Below, in pieces: positions 3,958 to 9,828 of a DNA stretch of 9,828 nt. The position numbers and the translations under genes were made by a program. Numbering within the stretch: position 1 is the stretch's first letter; every line of letters starts with the position of its first letter. Source of the stretch: Collinsella aerofaciens (GTDB lineage: Bacteria; Actinomycetota; Coriobacteriia; Coriobacteriales; Coriobacteriaceae); NCBI GenBank assembly GCA_905213725.1, contig CAJMJM010000071.1:1-9828 (forward strand), in the 5' to 3' direction. The notes under the pieces are model-generated. The model worked only from the letters and a program-made list of their open reading frames with translations. It was not told the DNA's origin and did no database searches.

Positions 3958-6399
3958 GTGGCAGAGCGTCCGACATACAAGCTCAGGTTTCTCGATCCCA
4001 AGAAGCGCTTTCCGGCGATGCCCGAGCAGCCTGCGGGACGCTCATATGGCGTGGTCTGGAAACTCTTTGGCGAGGACCAGCATGAATCTTGTTATGTCGT
4101 CGAATTCGTTGGCAAAAGTCATGTGTCGCTTTTGGGCTACGTAAGCGTTTCGGGTGAGGTGTACAAGGTGGACCGCCCCGTTAGCGAGGCTCCGCTGCCC
4201 AACGATCCCGACATGGAACTGGTCCTTGACGAGTCGGATTCCAGTATTGGTGAGATTATGGTAAGGGAAGCCAGCGGTGCAATGCGTACGTGCGCGCGAA
4301 CCGTCGGCTCTCCCGAAGGCCCCATGCGCGAGCAGTCCGATCACGATACATGGAATTCGGCCCGCTCCCTTCCTTACGGCGAGTTCATGGCATCGATGTT
4401 CCTGCGCTACGTGATATTTGCCAACTCCGAAAGCGCTGTTGCGAACACGGCGGACGCCGACGGTCTCGATGCGGACATGCAAAACGTTGTCGACAAGATC
4501 AAGCTCGTAAAGTTGCCCGAGCCGGTCGAGGTGTTTTTGGGCTTTAACACGGCACCGCTACCTGACGCTATCGAGACGCTGCTCTACCGCGTTGACCATG
4601 CCGAGAATCCGAGCGGTATCGAGCGTTATGCCGCCGCCCTTATGAGCGAGGTCGACTTGCCCCGTCTGCGCACCATTGCCGCCAAGTCCGAAATGAGCCT
4701 AGCGCGCATCGACCGGTCGAAGCTGTTCTATCTCAATTTTGATCGTAGCCTGCTGGACCAGGGCGAGATTGACATGCTGCTTGCCATCGAGTGCCGTCTC
4801 AACCGCCTCTCCGGCATCCTCGAGCGCATCGGGGCCGGATTGGCCCCTGCGGCATCCTCGCCGAGCCTTGAGGGCTGCGCGCTCTTTGATGCGTGGCATA
4901 TCGCCAAGACGACCAACGATGTTCCCCGACTGCTCGATACGACCTCGAGCGATAACCCGTGGGGCAAACCGGGTACGGTGGCTTGCCAGCCGGGCGGTGA
5001 GTGGGATGTGCGTACCCGCTTCGCGCGTATTGTCGAGGCGCTCAACGTGGTCACGCGGCTCGACTATACCTATCGGGCAAATGTTGCCGAGGGGATTATG
5101 CTCGTTCGGTTTGGGCACTCTGTCGTGAATGCCATGCCGCAACGTGAATACGACGCTCAAGATGACGCCTGGCGCGAGCTGGAAGAGGACACGCGTGCGA
5201 TCTGGGCCGCGGAGCACGATGCGCGCGTGGCACTCACGCTTGCGGCAGCGTGTTTTGCCGCGGGCACCTGCATCACGCGCTGCTATGTGCAGATTGCTGC
5301 TCCCGACAGTGAGCAGGGCGAGCGCGTTGTCGCAACGTATTTCTTTGGGCGCGCGGCCTATCTGGCCGATTGCGTGCCTGTCGCCAAGGATCTTGAGAGC
5401 ATGGACATGGACGATATGCCGTGCAAGCGTGTGCTTGAGGCGTATGAGTCAACCGCTCCGGAGACGATTGAGCCTGCGGAGGTTCATGCTCGTCCGCGTG
5501 ATGACCATCGCACACTGCCGCCGGCGCTGCGCGATCTGCTGCTCGCCGATAAGGCTGACGAGTTGGAGGTCATGGAAGAGGACGATGACCCATACGTGGC
5601 CCGTGTTGTTGAATTGCGCGAGCAGGCAAAAGTCGACCGTACAGGTGCTTTTGAAGGCTTTTCCCGTCTTGTCGAGGAGTTGGAGGCTAAGTGCGCCGTC
5701 GCCGAGCTTTTGGCGACAGGTCCGGTTCAAACGCAGTTTTGCGATAACCAGCTGGTGCGCATGGTGCTACCGGTGTTGGAAGAAGACCGCTCTGTGCGAA
5801 TCCTTCGTGCGCCCGATGCGCTGTACTTTGCCCAGCACGAGATCTGCAGCTTTTACGCCGAGCAAGAGGACTTTGAACGAGCGCTGCCCGAGGTGCGCCA
5901 TCTTTACGATCTGGCGCGCTCGTCCATGCAATCGCACTTTGCGCTCATCAACGTGCTTGCGCGTCTGGAGCGCTTTGACGAGATTATCGAGGTGGCGCGC
6001 CACGGCCTACGTATTGCCAGCGATCGTTCTGCAATCGGCTACCTGTTCTATCGCTTGGCGTTTGCCTATTGGAATTGCGATCAGCTCGACCTGGCGCTGG
6101 CTTGTTACCGTCTCGTGCCGCGCGGCGAGGAGTCGGGCAGTAGCGCGCTGGAAGAAATGCAGGGCCTTATGAACGAGATGGGCGTTAGCGAGCCTCCGAC
6201 GTTCGAGGAAGCGGGCGAGACTATCCGCAAGGCTGGACTTGAGTTGCCGCCAGTGTCCGCCGTGACGAATCAGCTGGCAGATGCCGCTGTGCAACTGGTC
6301 GACAACGGCTTCTTTTTCCTGGCACGCGGTTGCATCTTCCAAATGTGGCGCACCATGGGCAACGACGAGCTCGGCTCCCTCAACCGCTCGCTGGGGTAG
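3958..6399 (+). CDS. Uncharacterised 813-residue protein with TPR-like C-terminal region
   Basis: I do not recognise a named family. The start is a GTG with AGGGTG seven bases upstream; a possible extended -10 (TGTAAGAT, 3883-3890) lies 68 bases ahead. No signal peptide or membrane helix is evident, so it should be cytoplasmic. Residues 1-95 read as a beta-rich segment (KLRFLDPKKRFPAM, then YVVEFVGKSHVSLLGYVSV). The middle is mixed and helical. From about residue 620 to 735 there are paired helices of tetratricopeptide type (FYAEQEDFERALPEVRHLYD, RLAFAYWNCDQLDLALACY), which usually bind protein partners. The stretch around 520-560 is very acidic (LEVMEEDDDPYV). It is a single gene between the tRNA-Arg cluster and the AAA+ ATPase gene; the 162-base gap to the latter argues against co-transcription. 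The open frame and codon use leave little doubt it is coding; its role is unknown. Confidence 0.88.
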   Translation: MAERPTYKLRFLDPKKRFPAMPEQPAGRSYGVVWKLFGEDQHESCYVVEFVGKSHVSLLGYVSVSGEVYKVDRPVSEAPLPNDPDMELVLDESDSSIGEIMVREASGAMRTCARTVGSPEGPMREQSDHDTWNSARSLPYGEFMASMFLRYVIFANSESAVANTADADGLDADMQNVVDKIKLVKLPEPVEVFLGFNTAPLPDAIETLLYRVDHAENPSGIERYAAALMSEVDLPRLRTIAAKSEMSLARIDRSKLFYLNFDRSLLDQGEIDMLLAIECRLNRLSGILERIGAGLAPAASSPSLEGCALFDAWHIAKTTNDVPRLLDTTSSDNPWGKPGTVACQPGGEWDVRTRFARIVEALNVVTRLDYTYRANVAEGIMLVRFGHSVVNAMPQREYDAQDDAWRELEEDTRAIWAAEHDARVALTLAAACFAAGTCITRCYVQIAAPDSEQGERVVATYFFGRAAYLADCVPVAKDLESMDMDDMPCKRVLEAYESTAPETIEPAEVHARPRDDHRTLPPALRDLLLADKADELEVMEEDDDPYVARVVELREQAKVDRTGAFEGFSRLVEELEAKCAVAELLATGPVQTQFCDNQLVRMVLPVLEEDRSVRILRAPDALYFAQHEICSFYAEQEDFERALPEVRHLYDLARSSMQSHFALINVLARLERFDEIIEVARHGLRIASDRSAIGYLFYRLAFAYWNCDQLDLALACYRLVPRGEESGSSALEEMQGLMNEMGVSEPPTFEEAGETIRKAGLELPPVSAVTNQLADAAVQLVDNGFFFLARGCIFQMWRTMGNDELGSLNRSLG

Positions 6400-6488
6400 G
6401 GGCGATATAGAGGGGCCGCACCGCGCTATTTGTATCGGCGCGGGCGGGAGGACCCGGCAGGATTGGTAAGGCATAAAGCCGCCGAGCC

Positions 6489-6545
6489 TGCTAAAACTGT
6501 TAAACTCTGCTAAAGTTGCTAAACTTTGTTAAAGTTGTTAAAACT
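6489..6545 (+). repeat. Three 19-bp direct repeats built from six TGYTAAA units
   Basis: TGCTAAAACTGTTAAACTC (6489-6507), TGCTAAAGTTGCTAAACTT (6508-6526) and TGTTAAAGTTGTTAAAACT (6527-6545) are adjacent. Each holds two TG(C/T)TAAA half units, so the six units start at 6489, 6498, 6508, 6517, 6527 and 6536, alternating 9 and 10 bases apart. The array ends six bases before the ribosome site of the AAA+ ATPase gene. Its roughly helical spacing suits cooperative protein binding. An operator for the downstream winged-helix ATPase is the simplest reading; this is inference. Confidence 0.8.
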
Positions 6546-6561
6546 AGCAGAGGAGGGCAGA

Positions 6562-7644
6562 ATGACGAAAGCTGTTAACCCCTTTAAGCCAACGGCGGGC
6601 ATGAATCCGCCTGAGCTTATCGGACGGGACACTGTTTTGGATGACTTTGCCGAGGCTCTTGAGAATGGTCCTGGTGCCCCCGATCGACTCATGCGCATCT
6701 CGGGCGTCCGAGGCACAGGTAAAACGGTGCTCCTTAATGCATTGGGTGACCTTGCACGCAAAAAAGGATTCGAGGTCGTTGACGTTGCCTCCAATGCTGG
6801 TTTTTGCAATAGAATCCTCGAGGCTCTGCAGCGAAACGTTCGTCTTGAATCAATCTCGATTTCCCCATCGATTTTAGGGGTCAGCCTTGGCTCCATGGAG
6901 ATGTCGAAGTCGGCCTCTCATCTGGGCGAGGCGATGTACGATGCTGCGAAGCGCGGTGGTCTGCTCATTACGCTCGACGAGATCCAGGATGCCTCAACTG
7001 AGGAAATGCGCGAGCTAGGCAATGAGATGCAGCTCTTGATCCGCCAAGGAGCGAATGTCGCTTTCGCTTTCGCCGGGCTGCCGACATCGGTAGATGGCGT
7101 GGTGGTGGATGATACGTTGACGTTCCTTCAGCGAGCCAAACATGTTGAACTTACTCGGCTTTCCGATTTTGAAGTTGGCGGATCGTTTGAGGATACGATG
7201 AGACGAGCGGGCAAGGAGCTCGACAAAGGTGCCGCTGAGCTATTAACAAAAGCTTCGGCAGGCTATCCCTTTATGGTCCAGCTGGTCGGATATTACGCTT
7301 GGCAGGTTGCTGCGCGCAGTGGGGCGGAGAGCGTGAGCGAAGAGGCGGCTCGTAAGGGTATCCAGGCGGCTCTTGATAGCTTTAATGCTATGGTGATTGC
7401 CCCAGCGCTGCGCAGGGTGTCGGAACGGCAGTTTCAGTATCTCGCGGCGATGGCTCAATGCGAGGGCGTCGATATCGCCAACGGCGATATCGCCAAGAAG
7501 ATGGGTTTGTCGGCGAACAAAGTTGGGTCATATCGCAAGCGTCTGATCGATGCGGGGTTGATTGAGCCCGCGGGCTATGGCCGTGTTTCGTTTGCAATTC
7601 CATACATGCGCGATTATCTGTTGGAGACCGTTCGAGAGGACTAA
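6562..7644 (+). CDS. AAA+ ATPase with C-terminal winged-helix domain
   Basis: ATG at 6562 has an AGGAGGG ribosome site (6551-6557), giving 360 residues. Walker A is GVRGTGKT (48-55). Walker B is LLITLDEIQ with D139 and E140. A sensor-1-like strand VAFAFAGLP follows at 167-174. The region from about 200 to 275 looks like the helical lid. Residues 283-355 form a winged helix-turn-helix (ERQFQYLAAM, then GDIAKKMGLSANKVGSYRKR and a wing GLIEPAGYGRVSF). The layout resembles the Orc1/Cdc6-like and AAA_16/archaeal-type ATPase groups, suggesting ATP-dependent DNA binding. No toxin, nuclease or membrane part is fused. The gene is less GC-biased than serS and is bracketed by direct repeats upstream and an inverted repeat downstream, which could mean it was acquired. 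An in-frame TTG at 6526 is rejected as start because it lies in the repeats. Whether it regulates, replicates or defends is not visible. Confidence 0.9.
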   Translation: MTKAVNPFKPTAGMNPPELIGRDTVLDDFAEALENGPGAPDRLMRISGVRGTGKTVLLNALGDLARKKGFEVVDVASNAGFCNRILEALQRNVRLESISISPSILGVSLGSMEMSKSASHLGEAMYDAAKRGGLLITLDEIQDASTEEMRELGNEMQLLIRQGANVAFAFAGLPTSVDGVVVDDTLTFLQRAKHVELTRLSDFEVGGSFEDTMRRAGKELDKGAAELLTKASAGYPFMVQLVGYYAWQVAARSGAESVSEEAARKGIQAALDSFNAMVIAPALRRVSERQFQYLAAMAQCEGVDIANGDIAKKMGLSANKVGSYRKRLIDAGLIEPAGYGRVSFAIPYMRDYLLETVRED

Positions 7645-7693
7645 TAAAGAATGGGCTGTCCGCGCTGTCGCTGGGGCCGTCCTTGTATCTTTG

Positions 7694-7748
7694 TCTCAAC
7701 CTGTAACATCTGGAGGGGATTACGGCCTGCAGATGTTACAGGTTGAGA
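7694..7748. repeat. Perfect 18-bp inverted repeat (REP-like or terminator hairpin)
   Basis: TCTCAACCTGTAACATCT (7694-7711) is repeated exactly as its reverse complement at 7731-7748, with a 19-base loop. It lies 50 bases after the AAA+ ATPase stop. There is no T-run after either arm, so it is not a classical terminator, though such a long stem could stabilise or stop a transcript. The perfect arms and unrelated loop resemble a REPIN or small MITE. No transposase is present. Confidence 0.75.
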
Positions 7749-7810
7749 TGATTGACTGAGACGTTTACTGGTAAAAGAGAGGTAAAAGAGGAAACGCCTC
7801 AAAATTCCCC

Positions 7811-7839
7811 TTGCCCAACTTCGGCTGTTTGGTTACTAT
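7811..7839 (+). promoter_or_regulatory. Promoter of tRNA-Ser
   Basis: TTGCCC (7811-7816), a 17-base spacer and TACTAT (7834-7839), ending 14 bases before the tRNA. Confidence 0.8.
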
Positions 7840-7853
7840 AGAACGGCTGTTAC

Positions 7854-7944
7854 GGAGAGCTGACCGAGAGGCCGAAGGTGCTCGCCTGCTAAGCGAGTAT
7901 GCCCCAAAAGGGCATCTGGGGTTCGAATCCCCAGCTCTCCGCCA
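7854..7944 (+). tRNA. tRNA-Ser (anticodon GCT)
   Basis: A 91-base class II tRNA. Acceptor GGAGAGC pairs with GCTCTCC. The anticodon stem is CTCGC/GCGAG with loop CTGCTAA (anticodon GCT at 7888-7890, reading AGC and AGU). A long variable arm has stem TGCCC/GGGCA, and the T arm is TGGGG-TTCGAAT-CCCCA. Discriminator G and encoded CCA follow. The long variable arm is the identity feature recognised by the coiled coil of SerRS, encoded earlier in this window. Confidence 0.97.
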
Positions 7945-7958
7945 GTATGACTTTGAAG

Positions 7959-7986
7959 AAGGGTCCCATTTGGGGCCCTTTTTTAT
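7959..7986 (+). terminator. Terminator of tRNA-Ser
   Basis: Stem AAGGGTCCC / GGGGCCCTT (7959-7967 with 7972-7980, one T-G pair), loop ATTT, then a run of Ts to 7984. It starts 15 bases after the CCA. Confidence 0.92.
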
Positions 7987-8120
7987 TATCAAGAATGGCA
8001 GCTGGGGATTAGAGTCCGAAAGGGCGTGAACATTAGGCAAACACGGGGCGCTTGAAAACGGGGAGACCCAGGCGTGCTCGTGCACCCCGGTGTGGGGTTC
8101 CGAGGGGATGGAGTAGAAAT

Positions 8121-9272
8121 ATGGTAAAGGTCGGGCTGCGTAAGCCGAATCTAAAGACATCACTCAAGGCAAGAACGACCGGCAGAGCGAAGCGCGCGGT
8201 AAAGCGGGCGATAATCCCCGGCTATGGTAAGAAGGGCATGGGGTGGATCAAAAATCCGAAGAAGGCTGCTTACAATGCCGTATACAGCAGAACGACCGTC
8301 GGAGTTGGGGATGTCGCTCGCGCCGTTGCTAAATCAGGCGCTCGGAGCTCGGCGTCAAGGACGTCCTCAATTACTGTTTCATCGCATGAAATTACACCTT
8401 TGGCGAAGCCTGAACAGAAATCTCTCACTCGAGAGATTACGTCGGTTGACAGGGCAAACAAGGCGCTTTTGCTATGCTTCCTTCTTGGGTGGTCGGGCGC
8501 TCATAGGGCGTATGCACGGATGTGGGGTAGCTTCTTTCTATATCTCTTTACCTTTGGCCTTTTTGGATTTGGTTGGCTGTTTGATATTGTGACACTACTG
8601 ATGAGACGCTCCGAGCTAAGGCGTCTCGGCGACAGTGATCAGACTCAACAGCAAGCGCCATGTTCCGTTGATTCTACATTCGATCGAAATGTCGCCGACT
8701 CCGGAAATTGGGAACAGCGTGGAGATGGGGAGGCTGCGGCTCGGCTAGAGCTTCAACGTAAAAACCGTGCCTATATGGAAGAAAACGGCATCGACGTGGA
8801 GATGTTTACCGAGGAAAAGGTCGCGGCGGACGCCTTGCGAACCATTGAGTCGGTATGCCCGTGCATGCTTAGGTTTGACCGAGGCATGAGCGAAGAGGAG
8901 CCAAGCATCAGCTTTTGCTCTCCAACAAAGACGGGGAAGATGCCCAAGAATGTCGTCGAGGCCCGCATTTACCATCAGGACGTGAAGCTATTGATGGATT
9001 CCCACGGCTTCGAATTGCCGGAGTATGGTGACAGCATCAATGTCATGATTAGTTATCTAGCTGATGGGCGCATAAATAAAGTCGATATCCATGGGTTCCA
9101 TAATGGCCGCTCCGTTAGTGTCTCCATTCGCAGGCGGAGCGACGATCTTGTTATGACGAGTGCGGGCACCATCGGAGAAACGGGTGCCTGGCAATCGCTG
9201 TGTCCTGGGGCAGACCCCTCAGCTGGGGACCTTTTCAGGGCCTTGACCAAGGAGGTCGAAAGGATCTACTAG
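8121..9272 (+). CDS. TM2-domain membrane protein with basic N-terminus, unknown function
   Basis: ATG at 8121 has GGAG seven bases upstream, giving 383 residues; in-frame upstream codons back to a TTG at 8052 have no comparable ribosome site. Residues 1-60 are strongly basic (KPNLKTSLKARTTGRAKRAV, then PGYGKKGMGWIKNPKKAAYN). I recall this type of N-terminus from uncharacterised Firmicutes and phage-region proteins, but cannot check it. Residues 110-160 form a TM2 domain: two hydrophobic helices (NKALLLCFLLGWSGAHRAY, then FLYLFTFGLFGFGWLFDIV) with the family's GxHR in the turn and an aspartate near the end of helix two. A glutamine- and serine-rich linker leads to a soluble C-terminal region (about 215-383) of mixed helices and strands that I do not recognise. 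It stands alone downstream of the tRNA-Ser terminator, and its codon use is less biased than that of serS. It may be a recent arrival beside a tRNA gene, though no integrase is visible. Confidence 0.82.
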   Translation: MVKVGLRKPNLKTSLKARTTGRAKRAVKRAIIPGYGKKGMGWIKNPKKAAYNAVYSRTTVGVGDVARAVAKSGARSSASRTSSITVSSHEITPLAKPEQKSLTREITSVDRANKALLLCFLLGWSGAHRAYARMWGSFFLYLFTFGLFGFGWLFDIVTLLMRRSELRRLGDSDQTQQQAPCSVDSTFDRNVADSGNWEQRGDGEAAARLELQRKNRAYMEENGIDVEMFTEEKVAADALRTIESVCPCMLRFDRGMSEEEPSISFCSPTKTGKMPKNVVEARIYHQDVKLLMDSHGFELPEYGDSINVMISYLADGRINKVDIHGFHNGRSVSVSIRRRSDDLVMTSAGTIGETGAWQSLCPGADPSAGDLFRALTKEVERIY

Positions 9273-9376
9273 CATGCCCGGTGGACCCGTTTTCAAGGTC
9301 CGAAAAGACACAGCGAAGGTAAACGGCTAGCAATGTCGCTTTGGTGATTCTGACGCATCCCGTTTAAGAGGTATTC

Positions 9377-9403
9377 AAAAAGAGGCGCCCGTTGGACGCC
9401 TCT
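9377..9403 (-). terminator. Terminator of the minus-strand carboxypeptidase gene
   Basis: A 7-bp stem AGAGGCG / CGCCTCT (9381-9387 with 9397-9403) has, on the minus strand, a run of five Ts (plus-strand A9377-A9381). It lies 29 bases past the minus-strand stop. It could also weakly stop the convergent TM2 gene, but the plus-strand side has no T-run. Confidence 0.75.
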
Positions 9404-9432
9404 CCAATCTCAAATGTAATGTTCCCCCAGCC

Positions 9433-9828
9433 CTACACCTCGGGCGCCTTGGCTACGGTCTCGCTCTCTGCCGTGAGTGGCCGGTTGTCGATGCGGCGGC
9501 CCAGGCGGTCGAGCTTCACGAGGAGCCATTCAATGGGATTCGGCCCTGTGCCTTCCTCGTCGGCAACCAGGTCCATGACGGCGACCTTGGTGCCGTCCTG
9601 CTTGAGCGTAACGCTGCCTACCTTGTCGCCAACATGCACCGTGCCCGAAAGATCGTCGTAGCTAACCTTTTCGGTCACCTCGCCGGCAAGGGAAAACACG
9701 GTCGCTTGCGCCGTAGGATCGGCGAGCGTGGCGTCGATCGTCTTATCCGTCCAGTCGGTTTGACTGATGCGCGCCATAAGCGGGTTGCCGTTGGCGGTCT
9801 TTTCCTGCGTGTTGGCGATTGCGACCGC
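9433..9828 (-). CDS. D-alanyl-D-alanine carboxypeptidase (PBP5/DacA-like), C-terminal part (5' end outside window)
   Basis: The minus-strand frame is open from the right edge to TAG at 9435-9433, giving 131 residues. The visible part ends the catalytic region (AIANTQEKTANGNPLMARIS). A beta-rich domain of PBP5 C-terminal type follows: FSLAGEVTEKVSYDDLSGTV, then VGDKVGSVTLKQDGTKVAVM, the usual pattern of a hydrophobic strand, a glycine turn and a final strand. The tail NPIEWLLVKLDRLGRR could be an amphipathic membrane-binding helix. These enzymes trim the terminal D-alanine from peptidoglycan stem peptides outside the membrane. The active-site SxxK, SxN and KTG motifs lie beyond the window, so the assignment rests on the C-terminal domain only. 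The first ATG in view (9777) is internal, since the frame continues upstream without a stop. Confidence 0.7.
   Translation of the reverse strand, partial: AVAIANTQEKTANGNPLMARISQTDWTDKTIDATLADPTAQATVFSLAGEVTEKVSYDDLSGTVHVGDKVGSVTLKQDGTKVAVMDLVADEEGTGPNPIEWLLVKLDRLGRRIDNRPLTAESETVAKAPEV

Noticed and set aside
5129..6172. A 347-residue frame overlapping the 813-residue gene on the same strand
   Set aside because: It is rich in Arg, Ser and Trp, typical of an off-frame reading, while the longer frame has sensible helices and codon bias.
6421..6443. Hairpin CCGCGC...GCGCGG after the 813-residue gene
   Set aside because: Six-base stem with a long loop and no T-run; chance pairing in GC-rich sequence is likely.
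6526..6561. TTG start extending the AAA+ ATPase by 12 residues
   Set aside because: The added codons fall in the 19-bp repeat array and ribosome site; ATG at 6562 follows AGGAGGG and begins at the expected place.
8052..8120. TTG start extending the TM2 protein
   Set aside because: No ribosome site precedes it, and the extra residues are Arg/Pro-rich and unlike the rest; ATG at 8121 has GGAG at proper spacing.
7388..8163. Minus-strand open frames at 7388-7699 and 7765-8163
   Set aside because: One is antisense to the ATPase 3' end and the other crosses tRNA-Ser; no ribosome sites and no protein-like composition.
9283..9301. Hairpin GGACC...GGTCC after the TM2 gene
   Set aside because: The stem is only five base pairs and no T-run follows, so it is not a convincing terminator.

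Overview
The window looks like chromosome from a fairly GC-rich Gram-positive bacterium, most likely a Coriobacteriia member such as Collinsella. The basis is codon use (serS is dominated by C- and G-ending codons), tRNA genes that encode their own CCA, and the overall style of the proteins. This is inference from composition and recall, not a database match.

Layout. The left end holds the C-terminal 60% of proC (proline synthesis). A nested inverted repeat follows, with a REP-like outer pair around a strong inner hairpin. Next is a 57-residue single-pass membrane protein gene on the minus strand, divergent from serS (seryl-tRNA synthetase). The small gene and serS appear to share a palindromic -10 region. 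After the serS terminator comes an unrecognised 125-residue protein gene with a LexA-like palindrome upstream. Positions 2801-3856 form a tRNA cluster: three identical tRNA-Arg(ACG) genes, each with its own promoter and terminator. The first and third are followed by a 190-bp structured repeat unit that ends in a copy of the tRNA 3' end plus terminator.

The right half has three uncharacterised plus-strand genes: an 813-residue cytoplasmic protein with a TPR-like C-terminal part, a 360-residue AAA+ ATPase with a C-terminal winged helix, and a 383-residue protein with a basic N-terminus and a TM2 membrane hairpin. The ATPase gene is preceded by three 19-bp direct repeats and followed by a perfect 18-bp inverted repeat. 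A tRNA-Ser(GCT) gene with promoter and terminator lies between it and the TM2 gene. The right edge carries the C-terminal end of a D-alanyl-D-alanine carboxypeptidase on the minus strand.

How the parts relate. Translation is the common theme of the conserved genes (serS, three tRNA-Arg, tRNA-Ser). The other genes look like independently transcribed units, and no operon is evident. The best candidates for undescribed biology are the tRNA-Arg-linked 190-bp structured repeats and the AAA+ ATPase with its iteron-like upstream repeats. I see no complete defence system, CRISPR array, transposase or integrase.
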